Shown: piece by piece, positions 5,825 through 6,228 of the stretch
How positions within the stretch are numbered: the first letter of the stretch is position 1
How the letters are laid out: every line of letters starts with the position of its first letter
NCBI GenBank assembly: GCA_002342165.1
Contig: DDPM01000085.1
Location: forward strand, 1-6,228
DNA length: 6,228 nt
Source of the DNA: Hylemonella sp. UBA2468
GTDB lineage: Bacteria > Pseudomonadota > Gammaproteobacteria > Burkholderiales > Burkholderiaceae_C
Reading direction: 5' to 3'
Notes under the pieces: generated by a model
What the model saw: only the letters and a program-made list of their open reading frames with translations
Database searches by the model: none
What the model was told of the DNA's origin: nothing
Program-made: the position numbers and the translations under genes

Positions 5825-6211
5825 GGGGCTGCACTGGTTTCGACATGGGTTCGGACGCGTGGCAGGGCATGTCGAGGTTCTGTTACCTCGTAAAACCGCA
5901 GAAAAAAACTAACTGCAAACGACGAACGTTTCGCACTCGCCGCTTAATCCGGTGAGCCTTGCAACAGTTGGCCGATAGGCTGGGTTAGGGTGAAGGGGTG
6001 TCAAAGCCCCCAAGTCCTAGCTGCAAGGTAACTCATATTGGCTGGCATGACATCGGGCACCTTGATGTTGTGTGAGAACTAAGGATGCTGGTTGGGTACA
6101 TAGCGTGTCGCTGCGCGATGTAATCGACGAGACCCAAATCAGACGACTACACATGTAGAACTGTACGAAAAAGGCTGATGGACGCGGGTTCAAATCCCGC
6201 CAGCTCCACCA
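5825..6211 (+). ncRNA. ssrA: Transfer-messenger RNA (tmRNA), one-piece
   Basis: tmRNA, with SmpB, rescues ribosomes stalled on broken mRNAs and tags the product for proteolysis. The 387-nt gene is complete. The acceptor stem pairs GGGGCTG at the 5' end with CAGCTCC before the encoded CCA, and contains the G3-U70 wobble that identifies an alanine acceptor. The T arm is GCGGG-TTCAAAT-CCCGC (6184-6200). The first pseudoknot is visible: the stem 5873-5878 pairs with 5885-5890, and its loop TCTG (5879-5882) pairs with CAGA (5899-5902). The tag reading frame begins at GCA 5915 and encodes ANDERFALAA. The gene is the continuous form, not the permuted two-piece form found in some betaproteobacteria. 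It starts 12 nt after the phosphatase stop. No terminator is visible before the window ends. Confidence 0.98.
5915..5947 (+). other. ssrA: tmRNA proteolysis-tag reading frame (ANDERFALAA)
   Basis: From the resume codon GCA the tmRNA encodes ten residues, ANDERFALAA, and then TAA. Together with the alanine carried by the tmRNA itself this makes the degradation tag; the ALAA end is the type recognised by ClpXP-like proteases. The sequence just before the resume codon (ACTAACT) is of the conserved kind that sets the frame. Confidence 0.95.
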
Positions 6212-6228
6212 ATTTCGCATTTGTTAGT

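Noticed and set aside
6017..6220. Minus-strand frame starting MRNWWSWRDLNPRPS
   Set aside because: It is the antisense of the tmRNA tRNA-like domain. The WRDLNPRPS string is a well-known false protein produced by reading T-arm sequences backwards.
1..6228. A novel defence, mobile or biosynthetic system
   Set aside because: All long credible frames are conserved housekeeping genes in a familiar order, with no integrase, transposase, repeat array or orphan gene.

Overview
The window is an ordinary, conserved chromosomal housekeeping segment from a betaproteobacterium. It is most likely order Burkholderiales, family Comamonadaceae (Limnohabitans/Rhodoferax/Acidovorax-like). The reasons are the close match of GyrA, SerC and UbiG to remembered family sequences, the short Trp-repeat OmpA-family protein typical of this group, and a tmRNA whose tag reads ANDERFALAA, the betaproteobacterial tag. 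No mobile element, CRISPR array, phage gene or foreign-looking block is visible, and I found no undescribed multi-gene system.

Layout. On the minus strand, gyrA (DNA gyrase subunit A, complete) is followed by serC (phosphoserine aminotransferase), which runs off the left edge. The two overlap by 17 nt, so they are very probably co-transcribed and translationally coupled. In this order gyrA-serC usually continues into pheA and other aromatic amino-acid genes outside the window. A divergent intergenic region of about 300 nt (3363-3663) separates gyrA from the plus-strand genes. It holds a near-perfect FNR/CRP-family palindrome, weak promoter candidates for both directions, and a hairpin plus U-tract just ahead of the ompA start codon.

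On the plus strand, an OmpA-family gene is closed by a strong intrinsic terminator. Then comes ubiG (ubiquinone O-methyltransferase), and 18 nt later a HAD phosphatase usually annotated gph, which by its ubiG neighbourhood may instead be MupP of peptidoglycan recycling. The ssrA gene (tmRNA, complete, one-piece, CCA encoded) starts 12 nt after that stop codon. Its probable promoter is buried in the end of the phosphatase gene.

Functional themes are DNA topology (gyrA), serine/PLP metabolism (serC), outer membrane-peptidoglycan anchoring (ompA-like), respiratory quinone synthesis (ubiG), small-phosphate or cell-wall salvage (gph/mupP) and ribosome rescue (ssrA). The points most worth a second look are a natural Gln at GyrA position 83, the barrel-less OmpA protein with three Trp octads, the FNR-like site, the gph/mupP ambiguity, and a possible leaderless ubiG transcript.
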